NCBI GenBank assembly: GCA_016870115.1
Contig: VGCH01000004.1
Coordinates: forward strand, 62,001-126,000
Length of the DNA stretch: 64,000 nucleotides
Source: Alphaproteobacteria bacterium
GTDB taxonomy: Bacteria; Pseudomonadota; Alphaproteobacteria; Reyranellales; Reyranellaceae
Direction: 5' to 3'
Both the position numbers and the translations under genes were made by a program. A model generated the notes under the pieces. The model had not been told where the DNA came from. It was given only the letters and a program-made list of their open reading frames with translations, and ran no database searches. Shown one piece after another: positions 27,579 to 35,857 of this stretch (position 1 is its first letter; each line of letters begins with the position of its first letter).

Positions 27579-27631
27579 CACCCTCCGATCCGCCACTATA
27601 GCAACGCCCGCTCACGAAACATCGCACACCC

Positions 27632-27662
27632 TTGTCATCCTTCGCTTCGCTCCCGGCGACAA
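27632..27662 (+). repeat. Dispersed intergenic repeat, copy 2 (degenerate)
   Basis: TTGTCATCCTTCGCTTCGCT followed by CCCGGCGACAA has inverted ends (TTGTC/GACAA). It also shares the CCTTCGCT-n-CGCT core with the copies at 572-616 and 29431-29504. It lies in the likely 5' leader of soxX. Confidence 0.5.
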
Positions 27663-27680
27663 ACGCGATAATCCCCCTAC

Positions 27681-27707
27681 GCAGTGTATATTTAGAATAT
27701 ATACTGC
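27681..27707. promoter_or_regulatory. Candidate operator between soxX and fccA
   Basis: GCAGTGTATAT-TTAGA-ATATATACTGC is an inverted repeat with 11-base arms and one mismatch, in an A/T-rich patch unlike its surroundings. It ends 2 bases before a -35-like TTGATC facing fccA, and on the minus strand it contains a TATATT that could serve as the soxX -10. Sulfide/persulfide-responsive ArsR-type repressors (SqrR, BigR, SoxR) are known to control such divergent sulfur genes through A/T-rich palindromes. The regulator gene itself is not adjacent here. Confidence 0.6.
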
Positions 27708-27709
27708 CG

Positions 27710-27737
27710 TTGATCATGTGAAATAATAGCCTATGGT
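27710..27737 (+). promoter_or_regulatory. Putative fccAB promoter
   Basis: TTGATC (27710-27715) and TATGGT (27732-27737) are separated by 16 bases and lie 50 bases upstream of the fccA ATG. The -35 box directly abuts the inverted repeat at 27681-27707, so repressor binding would hinder polymerase. Confidence 0.4.
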
Positions 27738-27787
27738 GCCGGCAATCGCCGCCTCAGCCAAATCATGTCTTGGTGAGGAGACAACGA

Positions 27788-28084
27788 ATGCGCATCCGAA
27801 CAGTCGCCCTACTGGCGGGGCTGGCCGTCGCTGCGGCCGCATCGCCGGCAACGGCGCAGGTCCCGCCGGTCGCAGCCAACGGTTGCCTGATGTGCCATGG
27901 CGTTCAGGGCCAGGGCGCGAACGGCATCCCGGCCATCATGCGGGTGCAGAGCCGTGCCGAGTTCACGACAACGATGAAGCTCTTCGCCGAGAACAAGAAG
28001 CCCGGCACCATCATGGGCCGCATCGCGCGCGGCTACACCGACGAAGACCTGGCCGAGCTCGCGGCCTGGTTCGGCAAGCCCTGA
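27788..28084 (+). CDS. Monoheme cytochrome c subunit of sulfide dehydrogenase (FccA-like)
   Basis: The 98-residue protein has a Sec signal (LLAGLAVAAAASPATAQ), one c-type heme site, CLMCHG, near residue 33, and a C-terminal LAELAAWFGKP helix typical of class I cytochromes c. It lies 13 bases before the flavoprotein subunit gene, which identifies it as the electron-accepting subunit of flavocytochrome c sulfide dehydrogenase. The ATG at 27788 has a GGAG ribosome site. Confidence 0.9.
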   Translation: MRIRTVALLAGLAVAAAASPATAQVPPVAANGCLMCHGVQGQGANGIPAIMRVQSRAEFTTTMKLFAENKKPGTIMGRIARGYTDEDLAELAAWFGKP

Positions 28085-28097
28085 GACGGAGAGAGCC

Positions 28098-29396
28098 ATG
28101 ACCGCCAAGACCCCGACCGTCTCCCGCCGCCGCGCGCTGATCGGCGCCGCCGGCCTCGCCGTTCTCGGCGCTCCCGCCATCGCCCGTGCCCAGGCCACCG
28201 CCGGACGGCTGGTGATCGTGGGCGGCGGCTTCGCCGGTGCTACGGCGGCGCGCGCCTCGCGCGAGCGCTTCCCCAACGTGGCCGTGACCCTGATCGAGCC
28301 CGAAAGCTCGTTCGTCACCTGCCCCTACGGCAACCTCGTGCTGGCCGGCCGCGACGCCGATCTGTCGCGCGTCACCCATCGCTACGACAAGCTGCTGGCG
28401 CGCGGCGTGACCAAGATCTCGCAGAACGCGGCGTCGATCGATCCGGTGGCCAAGACGGTCCGCACGGCCGGTGGCCAGACCGTACCCTATGACAAGCTGA
28501 TCGTGGCGCCGGGCATCGACATCAAGTGGAACGCCATCAAGGGCTACGACGAGGCCGCCTCGCGCGTCATGCCGCACGCCTGGAAACCGTCGCTGCAGCC
28601 GGTGACCGCGCTTAGCGAACGACTGAAGGCGATGCCGGATGGCGGCGTGTTCATCCTGTCGGCGCCCGCCAATCCCTTCCGCTGCCCGCCTGGCCCCTAT
28701 GAGCGCGCCTCGATGGTGGCCGAGTATCTCAAGGCCAACAAGCCGCGCTCGAAGGTGTTGATCCTCGACGCCAAGGACGGTTTCTCCAAGCAGCCGCTGT
28801 TCCTCGCCGCCTGGAAGCAGCTCTATGGCGACATGGTCGAATGGGTCGGCTCCGACAAGGAAGGCCGCGTCGTCGCAGTCGATCCGGCGGCGATGACCGT
28901 CGAGACCGAGTTCGGCAAGAAGCACAAAGGCGACGTGATCAATATCGTGCCGCCGCAGCAGGCCGCCCGCATCGCCCGCGAGTCCGGCCTCACCGGCACC
29001 GGCGATTGGGCAGCGATCGACACCCGCACCTTCGAGAGCAAGGCCGTGCGCGATGTCTTCGTGATCGGCGACGCCAACGCCGCGCCGCCGATGCCCAAGT
29101 CGGGCTTCGTCGCCAACAGCACCGCGATCCGCGCCGCAACCGTGGCCGGCGCGCAGATGACGGGCGCCGCGATCCCCAAGGCGATCTACTTCAACACTTG
29201 CTACAGCCACGTCGGCAAGGACTACGGCATCTCGGTCGCGGGCGTGTATCGACCCAACGAAGATGGCAGCAAGATCGACGAGGCCCCCAACTCGGGCGGC
29301 ATCTCCGCCCGCGAGGCCACGCCCGACATCCGCGCGGGCGAAGCGACCTACGCCGACGGCTGGTACCAGTCGATCACCAACTACATGTTCGGCTGA
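28098..29396 (+). CDS. fccB: Flavocytochrome c sulfide dehydrogenase, flavoprotein subunit (FccB)
   Basis: The 432-residue protein starts with a twin-arginine signal (VSRRRALIGAAGLAVLGAPA). An FAD-binding GGGFAGATAARASRERFP follows near residue 40. Conserved cysteines in VTCPYGN and FNTCYSHVG correspond to the redox-active pair near the flavin, and CPPGPYERASMVAEYLK is the substrate-side loop. It oxidises sulfide to sulfur/polysulfide in the periplasm and passes electrons through FccA to cytochrome c. It pairs with fccA in a two-gene operon and ends before a large hairpin. Confidence 0.93.
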   Translation: MTAKTPTVSRRRALIGAAGLAVLGAPAIARAQATAGRLVIVGGGFAGATAARASRERFPNVAVTLIEPESSFVTCPYGNLVLAGRDADLSRVTHRYDKLLARGVTKISQNAASIDPVAKTVRTAGGQTVPYDKLIVAPGIDIKWNAIKGYDEAASRVMPHAWKPSLQPVTALSERLKAMPDGGVFILSAPANPFRCPPGPYERASMVAEYLKANKPRSKVLILDAKDGFSKQPLFLAAWKQLYGDMVEWVGSDKEGRVVAVDPAAMTVETEFGKKHKGDVINIVPPQQAARIARESGLTGTGDWAAIDTRTFESKAVRDVFVIGDANAAPPMPKSGFVANSTAIRAATVAGAQMTGAAIPKAIYFNTCYSHVGKDYGISVAGVYRPNEDGSKIDEAPNSGGISAREATPDIRAGEATYADGWYQSITNYMFG

Positions 29397-29430
29397 TCCG
29401 GCGCGGCGCGCAGCGCGCGCCCCGCCACCT

Positions 29431-29504
29431 CTGTCGCCCTCAGGCGCAGCTGAAGGATCTTTCCGGGATCGGGAAAGACCCTTCGCTGTCGCTCAGGGTG
29501 ACAG
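29431..29504. repeat. Dispersed intergenic repeat, copy 3, forming a long hairpin
   Basis: Two arms of about 33 bases, CTGTCGCCCTCAGGCGCAGC... and its imperfect inverse ending GCTCAGGGTGACAG, meet at TTTCC-GGGATC-GGGAAA. They share the GTCAYCCTGAGCG...GCGAAGG core of the copy at 572-616. It lies between the convergent fccB and TTT-receptor genes, where it could act as a bidirectional terminator or mRNA-stabilising structure. Confidence 0.7.
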
Positions 29505-29550
29505 CGCGAGGGTCGCGGACGCCGCGCCCCACGGTCGCATCGTCGGAGCC

Positions 29551-30528
29551 CTACTCCGCCTTCATGCCGCGCTCGCGGATCAGCGTGCTCCAGCGCTTGT
29601 CCTCGCGCTCGATCAGCGCGGCGAGTTCGGCCGGGCTGGAGCTCGCGAGCTCGACGCCGCGCTCGGCGAAGCTCTTCTTCATGTCGGGGTCGGCGACGAT
29701 CTTGGCGATCGCCGCGCCGAGCCGCCCGATGACGACCGCCGGCGTGCCCGCCGGCACGACCATGGCCTGCCAAAACACCGCGTCGAAATCCTTGAGCGGC
29801 GACACCTCGGCCACCGTCGGCAGGTCGGGGAAGGCTGGCGCGCGCTTGATGCTGGAGATCGCGATGGCGCGGGTGCGACCGCTCGAGATCAGCGGGCTCG
29901 CCTCGAGTGATGCCGAGAACATCATCTGGGCCTGGCCGCCAGCCAGATCCTGGGCCGCCTGCGCGCCGCCGCGATAGGGCACCACGGCATAGTCGAGACC
30001 GAGCCGCGCCTTGAACAGTTCGGCACACATGTGATTGACCGCGCCGATGCCCGACGTCGCCATGTTGAACTTGCCCGGATTGGCCTTCAGGTAGGCGATC
30101 AGCTCCGGCATGTCCTTGGGCGGGAACCCGGCCGTCACGTGCAGGATGAAGGGCGTCAGCGACATCATCGACACCGGCAGGAAGCTCTTGCGCGGGTCGT
30201 ACTGCACATTGCCCTGCAGCGTCGGGTTGATCACCAGCGACGTGCCGGCAGCGTAGATCGTGTAGCCATCCGGCGCGGCCTTCGCCGCGAAGTTGGACGC
30301 CACGGTGGTGGCCGCCCCCGCCTTGTTGTCGACGATGAAGCTCTTGCCGAGGGCGCCCGTCAGCTTGTCGGCAAACGCGCGCGCCACAACATCGTTGAGG
30401 CCACCCGGCGGATAGGGAACCACCATGCTCACGGGTTTGCTCGGCCAGTCGGCCTGCGCGAGCGCGGGCGCACCGCCGGCGAGCGCAGCCGCGCCGGCCC
30501 CGACAGAGAAGTGCCTCCGGGTGATCAT
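29551..30528 (-). CDS. TTT/Bug-family periplasmic substrate-binding receptor
   Basis: The 325-residue protein has an export signal with paired arginines (ITRRHFSVGAGAAALAGG). The Bug-family core follows: WPSKPVSMVVPYPPGGLNDV near residue 28, VDNKAGAATTVAS near 66 and YRGGAQAAQDLAGGQAQMMF near 185. Such receptors capture carboxylic acids, often for tripartite tricarboxylate transporters, but many are orphans; no TctA/TctB genes are nearby. It stands alone, convergent to fccB. Confidence 0.92.
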   Translation of the reverse strand: MITRRHFSVGAGAAALAGGAPALAQADWPSKPVSMVVPYPPGGLNDVVARAFADKLTGALGKSFIVDNKAGAATTVASNFAAKAAPDGYTIYAAGTSLVINPTLQGNVQYDPRKSFLPVSMMSLTPFILHVTAGFPPKDMPELIAYLKANPGKFNMATSGIGAVNHMCAELFKARLGLDYAVVPYRGGAQAAQDLAGGQAQMMFSASLEASPLISSGRTRAIAISSIKRAPAFPDLPTVAEVSPLKDFDAVFWQAMVVPAGTPAVVIGRLGAAIAKIVADPDMKKSFAERGVELASSSPAELAALIEREDKRWSTLIRERGMKAE

Positions 30529-30632
30529 CGATTCTTCTCCCTAGCTGGTTTCTTGTGGTTCGCCGCCCTACGAGGTGCCGGTGTGTGTGTGCGGCGTCAA
30601 GGGGCGGGCCGAGACTTACTCGTTGCGCGCGG

Positions 30633-31064
30633 TCACTCCGGCTCGAAGGCCGGCAGCACGAGCCCTTCCTCGACCGGCTCGAACACCAGCCGGACCCGCA
30701 GGCCGACCGCCATCGCTTCGCGGGCGATGCCGCGCAGCGGGGCGTTGACGCGCAGTGTCGCGCCGCTCGGGCCTCCCGCGTCGAGATCGATCAGCGCCAC
30801 GATCTCGGGGCCAGCCTTCTTGAAGAAGCCGTTGAAGGGGTGGTCGGTCACGGTCCAGCTGTGCACCGCGCCACCGCGCGCGACCTCGCGGAACTCGCTT
30901 TCCATCGAATGGCAATGCGGACAGACGGGGCGCGGATAATGCCGGGGCATTCCGCAGTTGGTGCAATGCTGGATCAGCAGGCGGCGTTCCTTCAAGCCGT
31001 CCCAGTAGGGCTGGCTCTCCCGGCTGGGCGTGGGCTTGGGCCGCTCGAAGGCGGGGGCGCTCAT
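30633..31064 (-). CDS. Zn-ribbon/OB-fold protein (DUF35)
   Basis: The 143-residue product has a rubredoxin-like zinc ribbon, CTNCG...CPHCH (residues 34-51), with flanking helix PYWDGLKERRLLIQH, and then an OB-fold domain (SWTVTDHPF, PEIVALIDLD). DUF35 proteins bind acyl-CoA and act as partners of thiolase-like enzymes. It overlaps the thiolase-like gene by 4 bases, which supports a two-subunit complex like that of Ltp-type aldolases with their DUF35 partner. Confidence 0.92.
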   Translation of the reverse strand: MSAPAFERPKPTPSRESQPYWDGLKERRLLIQHCTNCGMPRHYPRPVCPHCHSMESEFREVARGGAVHSWTVTDHPFNGFFKKAGPEIVALIDLDAGGPSGATLRVNAPLRGIAREAMAVGLRVRLVFEPVEEGLVLPAFEPE

Positions 31065-32221
31065 GCCGCCCTCGCCATGATCGCGAGCGCGCCGTCGCCC
31101 ATGTCGCCGTAGCCGGTCACCAGCCCGACCTCCGCGCCAGCGACCTGCGCGCGGCCGGCCTGTCCCCGCAGCTGGCGCACCAGCTCGATCGCGTGATTGA
31201 GGCCGACGACATGGCCCTGGCTCAGGAGTCCACCGTGGGTGTTGAGCGGCAGCGCGCCTCCCAGCCCGATGCGGCCCTCCATCACGAAGGGGCCGGCCTC
31301 GCCCGGCTTGCAGAAGCCGAGATTCTCAAGCTGGTTGATGACGGTGAAGGTGAAGCAGTCGTAGATCTGCGCAAGATCCATGTCGGCGGGACCGACGCCC
31401 GCCATGGCGTAGGCGCGCGGCGCCGCGCGCACCAGGCCGAACTCCAGCAAGTCAGCTCGCTGGGCAATCGAGGCGGGCGAGTCCGGATGGCCCTCGGCCA
31501 TGCCGAGGATCTGCACCACCGGCTGGCGGAGGTCGCGCGCGGCGTCGGTCGCGCTCACGACCAGCGCCGCGCCGCCATCGCTCTCGAGGCTGCAATCGAA
31601 CAGCCGGAAAGGATCGGCGATCATCCGCGAGGCGTGGTGCTCCTCGACCGTGAGCTCCTTCGTCATCACGGCGTTGCCGTTCAGGATCGCGTGCCGGCGG
31701 ATGGTGACGGCGATCTCGGCGAAGTGGCGCGGTGTCGTGCCATAGAGCGCCATGTGGCGGCGCGCACCGGGAGCGTAGAGCTGCGCCGGGGCGAAGACGC
31801 CCACGGGCGCCTCGAACTCGGCGGCGAGCGCGAATTGCGGAAACTGCTGCAGGCGGGTGCTCACGCGCGCGCCGGAATAGCCGGTGCGGCCGACCGAGAT
31901 CAGCACGTGCCGGCAGACGCCACCGCTCACCGCGATCGTGGCCATCTGCAGCGCCGCGACCAGCGAGGCGCCGCCCATCGGCACGAAGGCCGAGAGCTTG
32001 AGGTCGGGCAGGCCGAGATTGGCGATGAAGTCCTCGGCGATGCCGCCGCCGGGAAAGTAGGGAACGATGCCGTCGATGTCGGCGGGCTTGAGGCCGGCGT
32101 CAGCGATGGCGGCGAGGCTCGCCTCCATTTGCAGCGCGAGGCCGCTCTTGGTCGTGCCCCGGCTATAGGCGGTCTCGCCGATCCCGGTGACGGCGGCTTT
32201 TCCGCGAAGCGGATGGGTCAT
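31061..32221 (-). CDS. Thiolase-like protein (SCP2/Ltp type) without the nucleophilic cysteine
   Basis: The 386-residue protein has the thiolase fold of sterol-carrier/lipid-transfer enzymes: GKAAVTGIGETAYSRG at the start, IYDCFTFTVINQLENLGF near residue 285 and NTHGGLLSQGHVVGLNHA near 328. At the position where true thiolases have the catalytic Cys, it reads VPMGGASLVAA (80-90). Non-cysteine homologues paired with DUF35 proteins include retro-aldolases (Ltp2) of side-chain degradation, so aldol cleavage of an acyl-CoA is more likely than thiolysis. The ATG at 32221 is preferred over one seven codons upstream by homology. Confidence 0.88.
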   Translation of the reverse strand: MTHPLRGKAAVTGIGETAYSRGTTKSGLALQMEASLAAIADAGLKPADIDGIVPYFPGGGIAEDFIANLGLPDLKLSAFVPMGGASLVAALQMATIAVSGGVCRHVLISVGRTGYSGARVSTRLQQFPQFALAAEFEAPVGVFAPAQLYAPGARRHMALYGTTPRHFAEIAVTIRRHAILNGNAVMTKELTVEEHHASRMIADPFRLFDCSLESDGGAALVVSATDAARDLRQPVVQILGMAEGHPDSPASIAQRADLLEFGLVRAAPRAYAMAGVGPADMDLAQIYDCFTFTVINQLENLGFCKPGEAGPFVMEGRIGLGGALPLNTHGGLLSQGHVVGLNHAIELVRQLRGQAGRAQVAGAEVGLVTGYGDMGDGALAIMARAA

Positions 32222-32317
32222 TGCGGGCCTCCCTCGCGGCATCGTGCCCTTCCCTCCCTGAATCCGGAAGCGGTAAGGTTCGATCCGCGAACAACGAAGA
32301 AGAGAGAGGAAGCCCCG

Positions 32318-33841
32318 ATGGCCGACAAGACCCTGCCGACCCTGTCGAGCGTCGAACTGCGCCGCCGCATCGGCAGCCGCGAGGTCTCACCGGTCGAAGT
32401 GCTGGAGGCCTGCCTGGAGCGGATCGAGGCGCTCAATCCGGCGGTCAACGCGGTCACCGCCACCTGCATCGCGCGGGCCCGCAAGGAAGCCAAGGCGGCA
32501 GAACGGGCGGTGCGGAGCGGCGAGCCGCTGGGGCCGCTGCACGGTCTGCCGGCCGGCATCAAGGATCTCGAGGAGACGCAGGGGCTTCTCACCACCTACG
32601 GCTCGCCGCTCTATCGCGACTTTGTGCCGGGCTGGGACAATGTGATGGTGGCGCGCGTGCGAGCAGCGGGTGCCATCGTCGTCGGCAAGACCAACGTGCC
32701 GGAGTTCGGCGCCGGCTCCAACAGCCGCAATCCGGTGTGGGGCGCCACAGGCAATCCGTTCAATCCGATGCTGAACGCGGGCGGCTCCTCGGGCGGCTCT
32801 GCGGCGGCGCTGGCGACCGACCTCTTGCCGGTCTGCACCGGCTCCGATACCGGCGGCTCACTGCGCAATCCCGCGGCCTACTGCGGCATCGTGGGTTTCC
32901 GCCCCTCCCCCGGCATGGTGGCGGTCGAGCGCCGCGCCATGGGCTGGACGCCGATCTCGGTGCTGGGCCCGATGGGCCGGTCGGTGGCCGACACCTGCCT
33001 CCTCTATTCGACGCAGGTCGGCCTGCACGACACCGATCCCCTGTCCTACCCGGTCGATGGCGACTCGCTCGCCGAGCCCTGGCCGGTCGATCTCGGGAAC
33101 CTGCGCGTGGCCTGGACCGAGGATTTCGGCGGCGCGCCGGTCGAGAAGGGCATCCGCGCCACCATGCGCGCGAAGATGAAGGCGATGAAGTCGAACTTCG
33201 CGCGGCTCGATCGCGTCGAGATCGACTATGGCGAGGCGGATCGCTGCTTCGACGTGATCCGGGCGGTGAGCTTCCTGTCGCGCTACCGCGAACTCTACGA
33301 GACCAAGCGGCATCTGCTGGGACCCAACATCGTCGCCAACTACGAGATCGGCACCAAGTTGAGCCTCGCAGACTTCGCTTGGGCGCATGCCGAGCAGACG
33401 CGCATCTTCCGCAAGTTCCAGGAGCTCTATCGCGACTACGATCTGGTGCTGGGGCCAACCGTGGGCTTCTCGCCCTTCCCCTGGAAGCAGCTCTACATCG
33501 ACGAGGTCGACGGCAAGAAGCTGCGCAACTACTACCACTGGATGGCGTCGGTCTACTTCGTGACGCTCGCCAGCAACCCCGCCGTCTCTCTTCCCTGCGG
33601 ACTGGATCATCGCAAGATGCCGTTCGGCCTGCAGGTGATCGGCCGCTTCCGCGGCGACGGCGAGGTTCTGGGTGCCGCCCACGCGATGGAAATGGCGTTC
33701 GCCGGCAATCCCGAACTCGCGCGCCCGCGACCCAACCTCGCCAAGCTCGCCAAGCCGACACCGGCGCTGAAGTCGATCGTCACCCACCCGCCCAAGCTCG
33801 ACGCGAAGATCGCGCGCGGCCCCGCCCCCGGCGCGCTCTGA
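32318..33841 (+). CDS. Amidase (amidase-signature family)
   Basis: The 507-residue protein has the complete amidase-signature triad: Lys82 (GIKDLEE), cis-Ser157 in GGSSGGSAAALA, and nucleophile Ser181 in TGSDTGGSLRNP. It hydrolyses an amide or a related bond in the cytoplasm; the substrate is unknown and no GatB/GatC genes are nearby. The ATG at 32318 follows an AGAGAGAGGA ribosome site. It is transcribed away from the thiolase-like gene, with about 97 bases between them. Confidence 0.92.
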   Translation: MADKTLPTLSSVELRRRIGSREVSPVEVLEACLERIEALNPAVNAVTATCIARARKEAKAAERAVRSGEPLGPLHGLPAGIKDLEETQGLLTTYGSPLYRDFVPGWDNVMVARVRAAGAIVVGKTNVPEFGAGSNSRNPVWGATGNPFNPMLNAGGSSGGSAAALATDLLPVCTGSDTGGSLRNPAAYCGIVGFRPSPGMVAVERRAMGWTPISVLGPMGRSVADTCLLYSTQVGLHDTDPLSYPVDGDSLAEPWPVDLGNLRVAWTEDFGGAPVEKGIRATMRAKMKAMKSNFARLDRVEIDYGEADRCFDVIRAVSFLSRYRELYETKRHLLGPNIVANYEIGTKLSLADFAWAHAEQTRIFRKFQELYRDYDLVLGPTVGFSPFPWKQLYIDEVDGKKLRNYYHWMASVYFVTLASNPAVSLPCGLDHRKMPFGLQVIGRFRGDGEVLGAAHAMEMAFAGNPELARPRPNLAKLAKPTPALKSIVTHPPKLDAKIARGPAPGAL

Positions 33842-33951
33842 TCGACGCGCCATCAAGAATCCACGGTTCGGACAAACGCCCGACAAGCCCGGGCGCTTGA
33901 CTGCGAACCGGACGCAGACCCCACCGGGGTGGCGTCCCTGGGAGGTTGGAA

Positions 33952-34296
33952 ATGGGCATTGTGAAGGGCCTGGTCGCGGTCGGACTGCTCGCGGCGACGA
34001 CGGCCTGTGTCGAAACCTACGATTCGGGATACTCCGGCTATTCCCCGAACTACTACCGTCCGACGCCGACGTACTACGCGCCGACGCCGACCTACTACGC
34101 GCCGCGGCCGACCTACTATGCACCCCAGCCGGTGGTCACGCAGACACGCTACGTGCCCGTGCCGGTTCCGGTCGCCCAGCCGGCGCCGCGACCCTATGGC
34201 TGGCGGGACCGCGACCGCGACGGCATCCCCGATCGCTGGGATCGCGACCGCAACAACGACGGCATTCCGGACAACCCGCGCTATCGCCGGCGCTGA
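33952..34296 (+). CDS. Small Tyr/Pro-repeat surface protein with calcium-type repeats
   Basis: The 114-residue protein has a signal (IVKGLVAVGLLAATTAC) with a cysteine where lipoproteins are acylated, although the lipobox (TTAC) is imperfect. Then come three repeats of P-T-Y-Y-A-P-x-P (residues ~34-60), a Val/Pro-rich linker, and a C-terminal DRDRDGIPDRWDRDRNNDG stretch. The last matches thrombospondin type 3-like D-x-D-x-D-G-x-x-D calcium-binding repeats. It is likely an outer-membrane or periplasmic protein. Its 3' end overlaps the convergent CoA-transferase gene by 16 bases. Function unknown. Confidence 0.75.
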   Translation: MGIVKGLVAVGLLAATTACVETYDSGYSGYSPNYYRPTPTYYAPTPTYYAPRPTYYAPQPVVTQTRYVPVPVPVAQPAPRPYGWRDRDRDGIPDRWDRDRNNDGIPDNPRYRRR

Positions 34297-35435
34297 GCCC
34301 GCGCCAGAGCCCTGATCTCCGCGTCGTGCTCGCCCAGCGCGGGTGCGGCGCGGCGGATCCGGGCCGGCGTGCCAGACAGCTTCAGCGCCGGGCCCAGGGT
34401 CTTGCGCCGGCCGGCGCGGCTATGCTCGACCTCGGCCACCATCCCGCGGGCGAGCGTCTGGGGATCGGCAAAGACTTCGTCGTGGTGCAGGACCGGCCCG
34501 GCCGGAATGCCAAGCTTCTCCAGCGCCGCCATCCAGTGCGCTGTCGGTCTCGCCCGCAACGGCGGTGTCAGGAGCGCGACCAACGCCTCATTGTTGGCCA
34601 CACGGTCGGCGACCCGCGTGAAGCGCGGGTCCTTGGGCAGATCGGGCAGTCCGACCAGCGCGCAGAAGGCCACGAAGAACTTCTGGACGCTGGCACCGAT
34701 GGTCATCCAGCCATCCGCCGTCTGGAAAACCTGATAGGGCGCGGAGCCGGGATGGGCCTGGCCCAGCCGTCGAGGCCGCTTGCCGGTCGCGAAGAAGTTG
34801 GCGGCCTCGTAGACGCCGAGCGACATGGTGGCTTCGAACAACGAGGTCTCGACCCACTGGCCCACGCCGCTGCGGGCGCGGGCCTGCAGCGCCGCCAGAA
34901 CGCCGATCGCGAGATAGAGCCCAGAGCCGACATCGGAGATGGCGAGCGGAATGCGGTGCGGCGGCCCCTCGGCGGGGCCGGTCACCGACATTAGGCCCGA
35001 CATGGCCTGCGCGATCAGGTCGTAGCCGCCGCGCTTGGCGTAGGGACCGGTTTGGCCGAAGCCCGAGATCGATCCCAGGATCAGACGCGGATTGAGCGCT
35101 TGCAGCGTCGCCCAGCCCAACCCTAGCCGATCGAGAACGCCGGGGCGGTAGTTCTCCAGCACGATATCGGCCTGGGCCGCGAGGCCGAGGAACACCTCGC
35201 GATCGGTCTCGGTCTTGAGATCGAGCACGATGCCGCGCTTGTTGCGGTTCCACAGCATGAACGGCGCCGACTCGCCTGCATGGTGCGGCGGTGACGCGCG
35301 CATCGGATCGCCCCCCGGCGCCTCGATCTTGATGACATCGGCGCCGAGATCGCCCAGCTGCATGGCGCAGAACGGACCGGACAGGTTGGTGGTGAGGTCG
35401 AGAACCAGCAGCCCGTCGAGCGCGGTCTGGGTCAT
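34281..35435 (-). CDS. CaiB/BaiF family CoA-transferase
   Basis: The 384-residue class III CoA-transferase has LVLDLTTNLSGPFCAMQLGD near residue 10, GADVIKIEAPGGDPMR near 30, VLENYRPGVLDRLGL near 92 and GQWVETSLFEAT. The catalytic aspartate, usually about residue 169 in the family, fits the AISDVGSGLY region. It moves CoA between carboxylic acids. The ATG at 35435 overlaps the stop of the thioredoxin-like gene by 4 bases. Confidence 0.92.
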   Translation of the reverse strand: MTQTALDGLLVLDLTTNLSGPFCAMQLGDLGADVIKIEAPGGDPMRASPPHHAGESAPFMLWNRNKRGIVLDLKTETDREVFLGLAAQADIVLENYRPGVLDRLGLGWATLQALNPRLILGSISGFGQTGPYAKRGGYDLIAQAMSGLMSVTGPAEGPPHRIPLAISDVGSGLYLAIGVLAALQARARSGVGQWVETSLFEATMSLGVYEAANFFATGKRPRRLGQAHPGSAPYQVFQTADGWMTIGASVQKFFVAFCALVGLPDLPKDPRFTRVADRVANNEALVALLTPPLRARPTAHWMAALEKLGIPAGPVLHHDEVFADPQTLARGMVAEVEHSRAGRRKTLGPALKLSGTPARIRRAAPALGEHDAEIRALARAQRRR

Positions 35436-35818
35436 CCGACGGCCTCGGCAACCGCCTCGAGGATGGCGGGCCACTGCGATGCGCCGAAGCGGTTGGCGAC
35501 CAGCGTGCCATCGCGCACGACCAAGAAACGCGGCGTGCCGCGTTTCTCGGGAAGCTGCTCGAGGATGGCGGCGAGTTCGCCCGGCCAGTACCGCTCCTGA
35601 TAGGCGTCGCGCAGGCGCGGCGTGTCGACCTCGATGTAGCCGACGCGCTTGTAGAGGGCCGACGCCTGCCAGTCCGCCTTGTGCTGGTTCTTCCACCGGG
35701 TGCAGGGCGGGCAATCCCAGCCGCCGACATAGATCACGCTCACCGCTGGCGCGGCACGCGCGGCCGAGACACCCGCCACCGCCGCCACGCCGGCCAACAG
35801 GACACCGCGACGATTCAT
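35432..35818 (-). CDS. Exported thioredoxin-fold protein with CPPC motif
   Basis: The 128-residue product has a signal (MNRRGVLLAGVAAVAGVSAA, cleavage after ARA) and a mature domain starting VSVIYVGGWDCPPC. The CPPC pair is the redox site of a thioredoxin/DsbE-like fold, and TPRFLVVRDG carries the cis-proline strand. It is probably a periplasmic thiol reductase or a SoxW/TlpA-like protein. The ATG at 35818 is preceded by GGAGG. It is coupled to the CoA-transferase gene by a 4-base overlap, though no functional link is evident. Confidence 0.8.
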   Translation of the reverse strand: MNRRGVLLAGVAAVAGVSAARAAPAVSVIYVGGWDCPPCTRWKNQHKADWQASALYKRVGYIEVDTPRLRDAYQERYWPGELAAILEQLPEKRGTPRFLVVRDGTLVANRFGASQWPAILEAVAEAVG

Positions 35819-35857
35819 CTGCGCCTCCTGCGCCATCCCGCTCTAGTCTAGGAGCCG

